A stretch of DNA of 64,000 nucleotides, taken from assembly GCF_963678635.1 (NCBI RefSeq), contig NC_087068.1, positions 45,425,013 to 45,489,012 of the forward strand. The letters run 5' to 3'. Within the stretch, counting starts at the first letter, position 1. Every line of letters begins with the position of its first letter. The notes under the pieces were generated by a model, which saw only the letters and a program-made list of their open reading frames with translations, did no database searches and had not been told where the DNA came from. Of this stretch, positions 1-10,282 are shown in pieces. The stretch is from Symsagittifera roscoffensis. Taxonomy: Eukaryota; Xenacoelomorpha; Acoela; Convolutidae. The position numbers and the translations under genes were made by a program.

Positions 1-341
1 AAAGTAATGTTGTCCTGAGCTTAAGTTTGAAAAGATTTTTCCCTGTGATCATTTTTTATAAACTTATTGGGGTTTAAAAATTACTACTTTGGGAAAACTA
101 ACGCGCGATATATTTCGCGCTATTAACGCGTAAGCGGAGATTTAATCCGTCTTAGAAATCGCTCCAAATTAGGTGAAGAAAGCTTGTTTGCCATAATTGA
201 TGTGTTAAAATTTCAAATTACTAAAAAACTATATTTCATTTTATTTTATTAGATTTAATTTGTTCATATTATTGCTGCTCTATAAACCTTAAAAGGCAGT
301 CGGAACATTCAATGCTTCGCCCTGATACAAGCAGTCTTGTT
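1..341. mobile_element. Right part of a TIR element (family Q), cut by the window edge
   Basis: Bases 1-341 match 52070-52496 closely: both have the AACGCGCGATAT tract, the GCGTAAGCGGAGATTTAATC stretch and the same terminal sequence ending GCAGTCTTGTT. Reverse complements of that terminus start at 46814 and 49370, so this is the right terminal inverted repeat of a non-autonomous DNA element. The left part lies outside the window. No transposase is visible in any copy. Confidence 0.6.
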
Positions 342-479
342 CGTTTTCTGATGCTGTATTTTGCTGTTGTTAAATCGATTGCATTTTTTTTACCAGGTTT
401 TTAACTCTTAATATATTGATGATCTACAATCAGGTTAAGAAGAACTGGTAGAAGCAACCGACCCTAATTTCACTTAGAC

Positions 480-660
480 TATTCTAATTTTGAAGAGGTG
501 CGCGCGCAAAAAAAGCTGAGTTTTTGGGTCAAAATTTTCTAAAAACTGCCCAAAATTGGTATTTGACCAGTTTTTTTTCAAAATTCGTGGAAACTGGATT
601 TCTATAGCAATTTAGGAGAGCTCGGAAATTCAATTTGGCTGACCTAAGAAAATTTGACAG
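480..660 (+). repeat. Interspersed repeat, family W (fragment)
   Basis: A diverged piece of a repeat that recurs at 14.1, 18.6, 22.5, 39.6 and 41.0 kb and inverted at 44.4 kb. Shared marks are a GCCCAAAA..TTTGACC-type stretch followed by TTTTTTTTCAAAA and then a GGAAATTCAATTTGG-like stretch. No coding frame is evident. Confidence 0.45.
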
Positions 661-710
661 AATAATTTTTCTTTTTTTGAAACTCTGGTTTGATATCTTC
701 AACAAACACG

Positions 711-834
711 AATAATCATAATAATCATTAAAATAAAATAACGATATTGAGAATAATCATAATAATCATAATCAACATAATAATTTTAATTATAGCAATC
801 ATACTAATCGATAATGATAATCATAATCATTATC
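711..834. repeat. AATAATCAT-type microsatellite
   Basis: An imperfect simple repeat built from ATAATC/AATAATCAT units, about 120 bp, degenerating to the right. It lies just upstream of exon 1 of the TMEM272-like gene and shows no other signal. Confidence 0.85.
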
Positions 835-997
835 AAAATATGTTCGTTTTCAGTCTGCTTTAGAAGAAAAAAACCGGCCGTAAATTCATAAAATTATGGA
901 AGTTATCTACAAGTTCAGTTAACTATCTACTGGGTGGTTGGTATCTTCAACAAATGGACGTAAAACTTCGTATTATTTTGTTGAATTTTTGCTTCAG

Positions 998-1160
998 GTC
1001 GTCCGCTGAGTCCCCAGCTGCGGACGGATACCAGTCAGGAGTCCCGTATGACCAGACCGAAGAAAGTGACGCTGCAGAATTCGCAGAAGATAGTGCCCCG
1101 GACTTACCTGTTTGGAACCAATGAGAGCACCAAGAAAGGAAAAGCAATCTTGATATCCAT
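998..1160 (+). CDS. TMEM272-like membrane protein, exon 1 of the visible part
   Basis: This GC-richer island follows the acceptor TTTTTGCTTCAG ending at 997 and precedes the donor GTTAGT at 1161. Read from 1000 it is open throughout. The first Met, at 1048, begins MTRPKKVTLQNSQ; the exon ends ...TKKGKAILIS plus two bases (AT). Those bases join the first base of the 3709 exon to make ATC (Ile), extending the hydrophobic run into a first membrane helix, as expected for a basic cytosolic N-tail before TM1. Because a clean acceptor precedes the exon, a further upstream exon is likely, so Met 1048 may not be the start. A second frame is open to a stop near 1123 but joins nothing. Seen: sites, frame, phase. 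Inferred: membership in the gene. Confidence 0.6.
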
Positions 1161-3708
1161 GTTAGTTATGAACTCATTTGAAGTTAAAAGTTTGGAAATT
1201 GGAATTCAAGCTTGGTAAAAAATTAAAAACTTTAGAATAGATCAAAAATGGGTTATCAAGTAAATAAAAATGTTGACATTTTATAAAAACTTTATTTTTT
1301 GTCTATCTATAGTTACTTATGATTCAAGAGCGGAGTATTTGAAATCAGGAGTGAATCTAGGGATTGACTGAAAGGGGTTGGGAGAGGTTGGATGGGAGGT
1401 TTTGTCGATGTCAAAAAACTAGAAATTTCTGTAAATCTTTTTTTGGTTTCCTTCTTTATTTTTTCAAGATCTGTTGACAAAGACATTTTACATGCCGTAG
1501 ACAAGCTTTTGATCCAATCACAAAGGTTTTGAGTTCTTTTTGGACAATTTTGACAAACTGTAGGGCACTTTTGGGCGCTCTTCGCCTTACCTACTCAATG
1601 TTAGTTGTATCATAACAACTCGCAACAAAAGACAGCTTGCAAGAAAAGACATTTCGTATAATTTAGCAATTTTCAAAATGCGATAACGAGTAAAAATGAA
1701 TTCTTTATTACCCCCAAACTAAGAACTGTGAGCCCCCACTTAATGTGGAGTGCGAATTGAAACTTGCACTAGAAACTCTGTACGCCAAAACAATTGGGAA
1801 TGAGCAGCTCAAGTCGTTTCTCAAAAAAATGAGTGGAGAGTATATACGTGAAAATCTACCAAAAGATCTTTATTTTAAACCAGCCATATGAAATCAGTTT
1901 ACAAAGGTGCTAAAAAGAAACCAAAAGACAGACAATTTTATCGAAGGTTGGCATAGAAATTTCTAATAAGGGATGGATTTGCTCACCACACATTATCAGA
2001 ACTCATTCAGAGATTTTGGAAGAAAAAGAGTCCAACTGAAAATCACCTGATTCTGCTCAAATCCGGAAAAAAGCCATGTAAGGCCGGCCTTGAACATGAA
2101 CAAGTGCCACAAAGGATAACAGACACTTTTAAGCACTATCAAAACAAAGATCTAATTTTGCAGCTGGAAGCTCTTCCATTTAAGTTTGAGCTTTAATAAC
2201 GACGAAAACTTGACTCTTCAAAAAGAAAATTTGACTCTTCAAAAGCATGGATGTTTTGCTTCCTTTTTGTTTAATTAGATTTTAAAATGTATAATGTATG
2301 TTTGAATTTTCTACAAGTTCTTTTTTTCGTAAAAAATTGCAAGTTGTCGTTTTTTACGAGTTATTATACCCGAGCAAAACTATTGAAAAATTATTAAAAA
2401 CCTAAGAAATACAGCCAGGAAGAAGATTAAAGAGTCATCAGCAATCTTGGACTTCTAGTTAAGCACTTGGAGAGCTCGCAACAACCCTGGAATTGTTGTC
2501 AAGAGACATCAGCTGTTTATTCTTACTAGCTACTCTAAGGTTGCCCCGAAGTCTTTAACTTTCTGGCAGGAGGTCCAAGGTTATCTAGTTCAATTTAAAT
2601 CAGCTATAGTTTGTTTTATTCTTGATTGTTCCAATATTTGATTAATTTTTGAGAACTAGCGACTTTTATGGCAGCATGAGCTAACGATATAAACAGCAAA
2701 AGCTTGTTTTTGCAGCATATGAGTTAAAGTATATTTATACAAGGGTCAGTGGTTTTAAAGGTTGATGCTCGTGGTTCTGTATTGGTTAGTCAACGTTTCA
2801 AATACCTCAAGATTCAAGTTTTTTTAATGTTTTTATCTAGCATGTCCAAGGCGATTCATGCATTACTTTGATATTTTTTTAAACCCTGGTCAGGTTTTAT
2901 TGCTAATCTGGACGTGTATAGTGTGGAGCTAGTAAAGTTGAATGGATCAATTGTTCAAAGACCCGTCTACAAGCCAGGTTCTGTATTCCGCTTTCGCAAG
3001 AACAAATATGTTTCAATTTATTCGTTTTCTGAAATTATGGTTATCTGTGGCAATGGGCAGGGACTTCGTTTTCTTGCTTCTGTTTAGAGTTCAAATTTTA
3101 GCCAACCGTGATGGCAAGGATTGTTGGGTCGTCCTGTACCAAATGTAAACTAGCTGCAATGATGTGACTGTTTAACATTTGCAATTGATTGTTGGCTGAC
3201 TCTTTCATTTGCTGAACTAATTGTCGATTGTTGGGCTCGTGACTGAGCTCGTTTATTTTTGATATTATTGCGGCTTTATTTATTATTTTAGGTTTTGGAC
3301 AGCACTTATTCGCTCTTGATTCGCTGCAGCGCCAGTGTGTTGTTGTCTTTGTATTGCGCTTTTTTGGTATTCATGGTCGTCAAAATTAGAAAAGTTTTTT
3401 TGAGCTTCCTCTTGTGAAAGTATTCATTTTGACTATTCAATCGGTTAAAAGTGAGAGAATGATAAGAGAATGTATTCATATTTAATTGTGCTATTTTATT
3501 TAATACCTTGTTAACACTTATTTAAACACATGCTGGCAATTTGTTAGATTAAAAATTGAGCCCAATTTGAATTCGTTTAACTTAGATTTGCGTGGTTCAT
3601 TAATAGCGCAGACCTAATTGAGATATCTTTACTTTAGAATTACTTGTGAGAACTTTTGGTATGACATCTTTTGTCCTGACACCTAATAATCTGTCTGTTT
3701 TGTTTCAG
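1161..3708 (+). other. Intron 1 of the TMEM272-like gene
   Basis: AT-rich intron bounded by GTTAGT and TGTTTCAG. It contains the MULE transposase remnant at 1715-2196. Short ORFs such as 2942-3148 have no recognisable features and cross no usable splice sites in the gene's phase. The rest, including 2197-3700, shows no gene or RNA signal. Confidence 0.5.
1715..2196 (+). pseudogene. MULE-type transposase, C-terminal remnant
   Basis: Three frame-shifted plus-strand pieces read as the end of a Mutator-like (MULE) transposase. From about 1717 the frame gives VECELKLALETLYAKTIGN and ends at a TGA near 1890. The next piece contains TDNFIEGWHRNF at about 1935-1972; the VEGWHR-type motif is characteristic of the C-terminal part of many MULE transposases. 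After one more shift the frame runs from about 1960 (IRDGFAHHTLSELIQRFW) to TAA at 2194-2196. The catalytic DDE core is not present here. At least two frame breaks and a stop make it non-functional. It lies inside intron 1 of the membrane-protein gene, same strand. The alternative, a fragment of a host protein domesticated from a MULE, cannot be excluded but fits the breaks poorly. Confidence 0.6.
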
Positions 3709-3815
3709 CTCTCTGATCTTGATTGCCGCTGGTCTTTATGCCTTAATTGTTGCCGGTATGAATAGCAGCCCTGACTTATGCAAAAAAGAACCAACGGTTA
3801 AATTATGGCTGCAAG
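3709..3815 (+). CDS. TMEM272-like membrane protein, exon 2 (TM1 and first loop)
   Basis: The acceptor TCTGTTTTGTTTCAG ends at 3708. The exon supplies one base to the split Ile codon, then 35 codons: SLILIAAGLYALIVAGMN, a hydrophobic helix, followed by SSPDLCKKEPTVKLWLQ, a Cys-containing loop. It ends with one base (G) before a weak donor, GTTCGC at 3816. In TMEM272-like proteins TM1 is followed by a short extracellular loop with a conserved Cys-Pro-like segment and then a YLIV-type second helix; the order here agrees. The phase (1) matches the 8636 exon exactly. The donor lacks the usual GTRAGT, which is the weakest point of the model. Confidence 0.68.
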
Positions 3816-4849
3816 GTTCGCTTTCGTTTGTTTAAATACCTTTAACAAGTATAAATAGTGATAGTAATGTTATTTAATCTATTTGATTCTTGGCGGTTTT
3901 TAAACTTTCAATTGTATGTTAAAAGTTTTTGTCGACATTTTTTTTGAGCCGACCAAATCGATTTTTTGAGCTCTCTTGAAACACTGTAAAGATCTTGTGG
4001 TACCAAAATATACAGTCTAAATTTTGAAAAAATTTAAAAACCAGAAACTTTCGAGCTAAAAGATTTTCACAGAAAAATTGCGTTTTGTAAACACGAGCTT
4101 CCACCCTAAAAAAGTATTTATTGTTGATGCCCGAGGCAGGCGCCCTCAGAAAAACTTTTTGTTTAATCGGCCAAAAAAATTATATCCTAAATTGTTAGTA
4201 AAGAGTAGTCAGGGTGCCTTTTGGGTAGTCAGGGAGCTAGTTTTTGCAACAAAGGATTATTTTTGGATAGTTTTTCATTGCAGCTCAAAATGCGTCTAAA
4301 ATGAATCCGGTAAGATTATTAATTTTGTACTACCTGAAAAATCACGCCGTAGCTCAAAAGATTTATGATTATCTTGAAGTTTTTTTGGGTTGAAAGTTGT
4401 AGTGTTTTCGCGAAACTTGATTGCCAAATAAAAGCATAAGCAAGGTATAACTTTTCAGTTTGTTTTTTAACAACCTATACATCCATTTGCAGCAACTCGG
4501 AGTTTGAGTCAAATCAAATCAAAATTGTGTCATCTCAATTCATACTCCTTAGCGCCACCTAACTGTAATATAATTTTTTCTTGATTTTAGTTTTGTTAAT
4601 TTTTTTAAAATTCACTTCAAAAACATTGTTGACTGACAGTAAAATTCCACTCAACAAAGCATCAAATTCAAAGTCGCATTTAAGAAAAAACACTTTGAAA
4701 AATTTTATTAAAAAAAACGTTCAACAAATTTTGGTTTAAACTCTATCAAACTGCAAACTATTCTACTACAAAGTAGGTTGATGCCCGAGGCAGTAGGGTA
4801 TGCCATGAGAAAAGTTTTTGAAATAAACTTTTCTCGTGTCATACCAAAA

Positions 4850-5400
4850 AAAAACAAGGATAGCTGGCTACTGTGCAAGTAGCACAGAATGTTTCGACCA
4901 TACCTTTAAGAAACATTTATTTTTCAAATTTATGTCGTTTTTCCTAGTAATGTGATAAAAATTGAAAAAAAAATAGAAAAAATAGAACTTTTCAATTTTT
5001 TATAAATTTTTGTTTGAATTTTGAAGTTTTTGATTTGCAAATTGGCGCTGAAAAACTTCAAAAATTAATTTTATTTGAGGAAAATTAAATTTTCACGGCT
5101 TGAATTAAGCATAAAAAAGATTTTGTAAGCCTGATTAGCCTCAGCTTAAAAGCTTGAAGTTACACCAAAACTCAAAGTTTTCAAGCTGGATATTGAAAAA
5201 ATGTTTTCAATAGTTTTAATTTCGTTCAAGACACGACTGGAAGGGCTGAAATATGTTATAACACTCGATCCACTCCGATGATTATTTGTGGTACCTGATT
5301 TTAAGTGGAAAACAAAAAAAATAAAAAATAAAAGACACCCGAATACAAAGTTCCTCCACATTTTTCAAATGATTAGGACAAAAATTATCAAAGTTTTTGT
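4850..5400 (+). repeat. Interspersed repeat, family S
   Basis: Starts AACAAGGATAGCTGG followed by a TGTGCAAGTAGCAC stretch, and ends with a GAATACAAAGTTCCTCC-like stretch near 5340-5360. Other copies with the same left and right marks lie at about 17610-18120, 21580-22090 and 38365-38830. The start-to-end spacing is about 0.5 kb in all four. No ORF is conserved between copies, so it is probably a non-autonomous element. Exact ends and target duplications were not resolved. Confidence 0.6.
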
Positions 5401-6729
5401 GCGGTTGCCTAAGTTGATTGATAATCATCATTCAACTGCCCGCTGGCAACGTTTGTTACTTGTCAAAAATGCTTCAACATCCGACGTGGCTCTTTTTTTG
5501 AATTAGGTTGTATGTTTTGTTTGTTTTTTTTTCTTTGAAATCAAATGCTTTGTTTTATTGTTTGCAATGATTTTTGTCAGAATTGTTTTTGTTTTAGTTG
5601 TCGACCAATCAGTTTTTAATGCCAGTTTCAATTTTTTTTTCAAAAAAAAAGAACAAACAAAATAAAGTTAAAAAAATGGTAACTTTAATATTTAAAGTAG
5701 AATTTAGAGCTACCTGTCTAATATATGATATTTTAAGACCAAATATAATACAAAATACTCAAAATCAATTGGTGAAAGCTTTAGAAATAGATATAGAATG
5801 AAGCAACAGTATCGCAAAAATTGAATGCGAGACATGACATCAGATTCTGCTAAAAGTTGATGTAATTTTTTGCAGCGCGCTGTTACAAAACCTTATACTT
5901 CAGCTGCCAATTAAGTTAATGCTCTGTAACTATCAGAAATTTATATTTGTCAAAAAACGAGCAAAATTTTTTCAATTTTCTTCAACCGGGCCTCTCACCT
6001 GAGCAACCTAGTTAAGACTATTATATAGTTAATGAAATTTTGTTTAAATTTGAAACTATTCGAGACTTACAGTCGAAACTCTAATGTTGTGCAAAAATCC
6101 ATTCATCATTTCAACTTCATCTGCAAGATTAGGTAAGTTGCGCTTTCCAATGCCAAAATGTAAAAGTGACCAAAAATGTTATCTACGTGACTCTAGTTTC
6201 AAAACTGGAATTTTATTTCGAATTTTTAATTGAAAAAACTGTAAGTTATATATTTTTGTGTTGAAATTGTAAGGTCCCTTTTTTTTGTTTTTTTTTGCGT
6301 TTTTTTTTTACTTTTTTGAGCAACCTATCGGCTTTGAGAAACAGAATGGTTTACTATTGATTTAGATTGCAAGGTTTTGTGTTTTTAAAAACATCTTGTT
6401 GCGTTGCTTATGCACTTACAAGTTCTTCTATCTTAGATGTCGTTTATTCAAATTCCTCTGCATTTCCATGATAATGATAACATGATAATAACCATGAAAA
6501 AATTGGCGAAACTTTTAGGACAGATTTTAAAATGATATATAATAATTCAAAACTGAATTTTTGTACAATCTCTTTGAATCTAACTGTGAAGGGAATTATT
6601 TGAACCAAAAGAATGGCAAAAAATATTGGTAAAATTAATCAAACTATCAAATGTTGTCGCATCTTAATAGCCATGATTGCGGTGAAAACTCCTATAAACG
6701 TCTTTGTGATTTTTTGTTTGTTTTTCAAG

Positions 6730-7020
6730 GAAAAGGGATCGACATCTAGTTTCGAAAGTGGGTTTTATTTTTCAGATTTCCAGCGGAATAAAAATTTTAT
6801 CTATCGATCCAGTTTTCTCAAATCTAATTCGGTTACACAAGTGTCAACCATAAGTTGTTCCTTCATTTCACAGTGCTTTAGGAAAATAAAAGGAAAATTT
6901 TAAAATCAAAAATTGATGTTTTTCAAAAAAACAATCTGTTTTTTTTTCTATTTCTTGCGTTCATGACTTTTTTCCAAGACTCTGTGACCTTTTTCTCCCC
7001 CACTTATTATAATTATGTTC
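6730..7020 (+). repeat. Old intronic repeat, copy 1
   Basis: Aligns by eye with 10785-11040: both carry a TCTAGTTTCGAAA start, and later a long T-run followed by a CTTGCGTTCA stretch. Diverged; no ORF in common. Confidence 0.4.
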
Positions 7021-8635
7021 AGTAGTTTCAAGTTGGTTGGCAATAATTTAATAAAAACGGGAAATAACTTGTTGTAACGTGCATTGTTTTAATACAAATC
7101 ACTAAGAACCCTTGATGCGTAATATTAGAAATTTATATGGCAAAAAAGTCTGTGCCACAGACAAATTGACTTCAAACGTATGTATTGAAAAACCAAAAAC
7201 TTAAATGTAGACGTCATGACCATGTTCTAACCATGATAATAGCCTGGACAAACTCTTCTCACTTTTTGGTTCGAAACAAGGTTTTAGAGCTGCCAATTCA
7301 AAACATAATAAGGTAGTGCCCAATTTACATGTAAAATATTTTATTTCGTAGACAGATACACTAAAACGCAAAGAAAAGCCTTACTCTTTTTAAGATTGAA
7401 ATTTTTTCTATACGAGACTTTGAAAAAATCACACTTCAGTTTTTGCTTGAATTGATTGTCGTTCAAGTGTCAACTTTCAAGTTTTTTTGTCCTTGACGCA
7501 AAATTTTCTTCTGGCTTCTGAGAAATTGAAGTAAGCTTCAAAAATTAGCTTGTCACCTTTAGCTTCAAAAGAAGATTCTAGAATTATCAACCTCATAAAT
7601 AATAATTTGAGATCCAAACGTTAGAAAACTCCTTAGCTCCAAAAAGTTGAAAAAAAAAATTGCGGCTAAATTGCTTAAACTTGTTTTCCCCTGTCTTCAT
7701 TATGTCAAGCATGCGTTTGCTATTGCGCTGAGTTTTTGCGAACTTTGAAGAAAATTAGAAACACCTGTTCTCGTGTCAATTTTTGTCCAGACTTTTTGAA
7801 AAACTTCTCAACTTTTTATTATGCTGTTTTTGACAAAATTTTTAAAACAATCTGAATTATAATGAAATCGTTGCAATTAGATAACACTTAAAAAAAGCTT
7901 TATTTTCAACTATTTTTCGCAAAAACAGGAGCTTCAGAAATTTCAGAGCTAAGCCTGAAAATTCAAAAAATTTAATTATTTTTGTGACTTTTTTCTTAAA
8001 TAACTTTGTTCACATGATTCGTCTAGACGCGTCTCCTAGACGCTTCAATTGGCAGTGTATTTGCTGCAATAAATAGGTTTTGAGCATGTCTGGATTTAAA
8101 GCATCCGTACAGTTCATTTTTTTTTAAATATTTTTTTCTGTGTAGTACGTCTTGGGATAGTAGCCTCATTTTGTGCTGATTGAAGAGCGAAATAAATTGG
8201 AGTGTTTGCTTGTGAGAAAGGGAGGTGGAGAACTTAAAATCTTTTTATAGTTTTCAAATGTTTTTGAAATTTTTCTGCTTTATGAAGTTTCTGCTCAGGT
8301 ATTTTCCATTTGTTACCGTTGGGTAGTTTATCTTACAATGATACCTTAACTTTTATCTGATATTTTTTGCTATTTTTCAAATAACTTCGTTCATTCTGAT
8401 TTTTTTCCGGAAATTTTGGTTTTATTTTCAATTTTTTGTTTTACTAAGCAGCTTTCTTGTACTGTATTGTGTATAAATATGATTTCTTCGAGTAAAAGTA
8501 TGATTTTTCAATAGCAACTTGAAAATAATAAATAGAATCAACTCTAAAATTTTTCAGTTTTTTGGCTTTACAAGTTTTTCAGTAACCCCAGCAGTAACGT
8601 GTATTTTGTTTATAAACTGAATGATAGTGTTTTAG

Positions 8636-8708
8636 GAGAAGGTACCATGTATCTTATCGTTGGAATTGCGACACTTGCCCGGCTGAAGTTTCTCGGAAAC
8701 CAGATAAG
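8636..8708 (+). CDS. TMEM272-like membrane protein, exon 3 (TM2)
   Basis: The acceptor GTGTTTTAG ends at 8635. The exon contributes two bases (GA), completing a Gly codon with the G left by exon 2. It then has 23 codons, EGTMYLIVGIATLARLKFLG and NQI, and leaves two bases (AG) before the donor GTCTGA at 8709. TMYLIVGIATLARL matches the conserved start of TM2 in TMEM272-like proteins, where an IPIYLIVGG-type segment follows the first loop. The other two frames hit stops or lose hydrophobicity. The small size explains why an ORF scan misses it. The junction with exon 4 yields AG+T, a Ser codon, in frame. Confidence 0.68.
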
Positions 8709-10098
8709 GTCTGATAAAATTATAATTTTTTGAATTTTTGTGTTAAATGTTAAATGATGAATTAATATTCATTCACCTTATTCGTTGCGTTTTCTAGTTT
8801 TTTTTCCGCGACATCTGAAGTCTTCGAGTTCTTATGAATTCTAAGTACAGGTTTAATTTTTAAAGCTCGCTTTCAAATCTGTTTTTCAATATCGGATCAT
8901 CGTAACTTTTTCCACCTTTATTGCAAACGATAAAGGTGGGATACATTTTAAAAAGTACAGAAGCTGCATATGCTTAACCATTTTTTAAGGTTATTTAAAA
9001 GGGAGGTTGTTCTTTAAATGGTAGCATGAGTGATAGTTAAAGAGATCTTTCTTATCAAAGTGCAAAAATGAAGTTGGTGCAAAGATCATGAGAAAAACTA
9101 CAAAAAAACTTAGAAAATTGCGTGTTAATTAAAAAGATGCATTTAGTTTTCATGATAAAAAAACTGCAAAAAAAGTTTGTTTGAGACTTCTCTTTAAGAT
9201 TTTTGAAAGTCCATAAAGAACTAAATGCAGAGCATTGCTGAAAAAATATGCGGAACAATGAACATAGCCAAAAAGAAACCCCTCTCTCAGAAGCCTTCTT
9301 CAAACACAGAGAGAAATATAACAAAAGAAGGAGACTAAATAAAACACATAGGGATCAAAATAAAACACACTGCTGTCATGAAGTCATCAAGTAATATAAT
9401 ACAATGAAAATCAATTCTCAAAAAAGAGATAAATATAGAAGCTGATCATTAGCCAAAATGACAGTTCTCTGTAGACAGCATTAGCAAATGAAACAGAATT
9501 GCAAGATGAACTCCATGAATTGGAGATCTTTTGTTGTTTAAGATTGTCATTTTTGGCGACTGGCCATCAAAACTTGATCTCGTGATTTGCACCAAAATTT
9601 TTCTGCTTTCCGCCGTCTATAAAGATCATGAGGCTTCTTCTAACTTAGCTTAAACAAGGAATCTGTTCAACTGATGTGGCAATTTTAGATCGAAAACAGC
9701 TTTAAAAACTTAAATTCTCACCAAGTTTGGTTTAAAAATACGGTTTAAATGAAACAGTAACAAGCGAATGAACGAAAAGAACTTGGTAGTTAAAGTATAC
9801 GCTCTCAAGTAGTCAGCAGTAGCGAGTTCGTTTATGCGCGGAATTCACTTTTTAATTTCTATTAAATTATGGGTCAGTTTGAGTAAATAAACGAGGTATA
9901 AGGTGATTAAAATAGTTCTATGAAAGTCGAGAAGTCGAGCTTTTATAAATTAACTACTCAATTCTAAGACATGAACGTTTAAAAGCTAAAAATCTAAAAC
10001 CACAGTGAAAAAACACGATTTGAACCAACGCATGAAATCATTAAACTCTACCGAAAAATTATTTTAAAAAATTACCAAAACATTGTTTTTTTTTGCAG
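8709..10098 (+). other. Intron 3 of the TMEM272-like gene
   Basis: A 1.39-kb intron from GTCTGA to TTTTTTTTTGCAG. The minus-strand ORF at 9055-9324 shows no domain and is rich in chance Phe/Ser. No other signal seen. Confidence 0.5.
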
Positions 10099-10282
10099 TG
10101 AGACTGCAACTTTCTTGAAGTGGCTCCTCTTCATACTTTATGCCCTGTGGCTCTCATGTGCTACTGGGACTCTGCTGTTCCTGGCGATCACCGAGGAACT
10201 GTTTGCAATAGACTGCCATGAGTTCCTCCTACAGAGTTTCGTCTGGTTTACGGCAAGTTATCAATATGTAAACAATAAGTAA
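10099..10282 (+). CDS. TMEM272-like membrane protein, exon 4 (TM3 and start of TM4)
   Basis: A strong polypyrimidine acceptor ends at 10098. After one base completing Ser, the exon reads ETATFLKWLLFILYALWLSC then ATGTLLFLAITEELFAIDC and HEFLLQSFVWFTASYQYVNN. This fits the second half of TMEM272-like proteins: a Trp-rich third helix, a loop ending in a conserved Cys, then a Phe/Trp-rich fourth helix. From Met 1048 to the TAA at 10280-10282 the four exons give 158 codons. That would end the protein inside TM4, short for the family, so the exon probably splices on. A GC donor (ACG|GCAAGT at 10253) or GTAAAC at 10268 would both leave phase 0. I found no convincing following exon. An AATAAA-like site lies near 10414 if the TAA is real. 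Confidence 0.65.

Larger units (their letters stand above)
3816..8635 (+). other. Intron 2 of the TMEM272-like gene
   Basis: A 4.8-kb AT-rich intron. It holds a family S repeat (4850-5400) and an older repeat (6730-7020). A short direct repeat, GTTGATGCCCGAGGCAG, occurs near 4122 and again near 4778. The ORF at 6613-6903 (96 codons) has no start context, domain or splice support, and I treat it as chance. Nothing else is visible. Confidence 0.5.

Noticed and set aside
2942-3148. 68-codon ORF as an extra exon of the TMEM272-like gene
   Set aside because: It would have to end with two bases of a codon before a donor to fit exon 2; no such donor is seen, and exon 1 at 998-1160 already joins in phase.
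6613-6903. 96-codon plus ORF in intron 2
   Set aside because: Overlaps an old repeat shared with 10.8 kb, where no ORF is kept; no domain.
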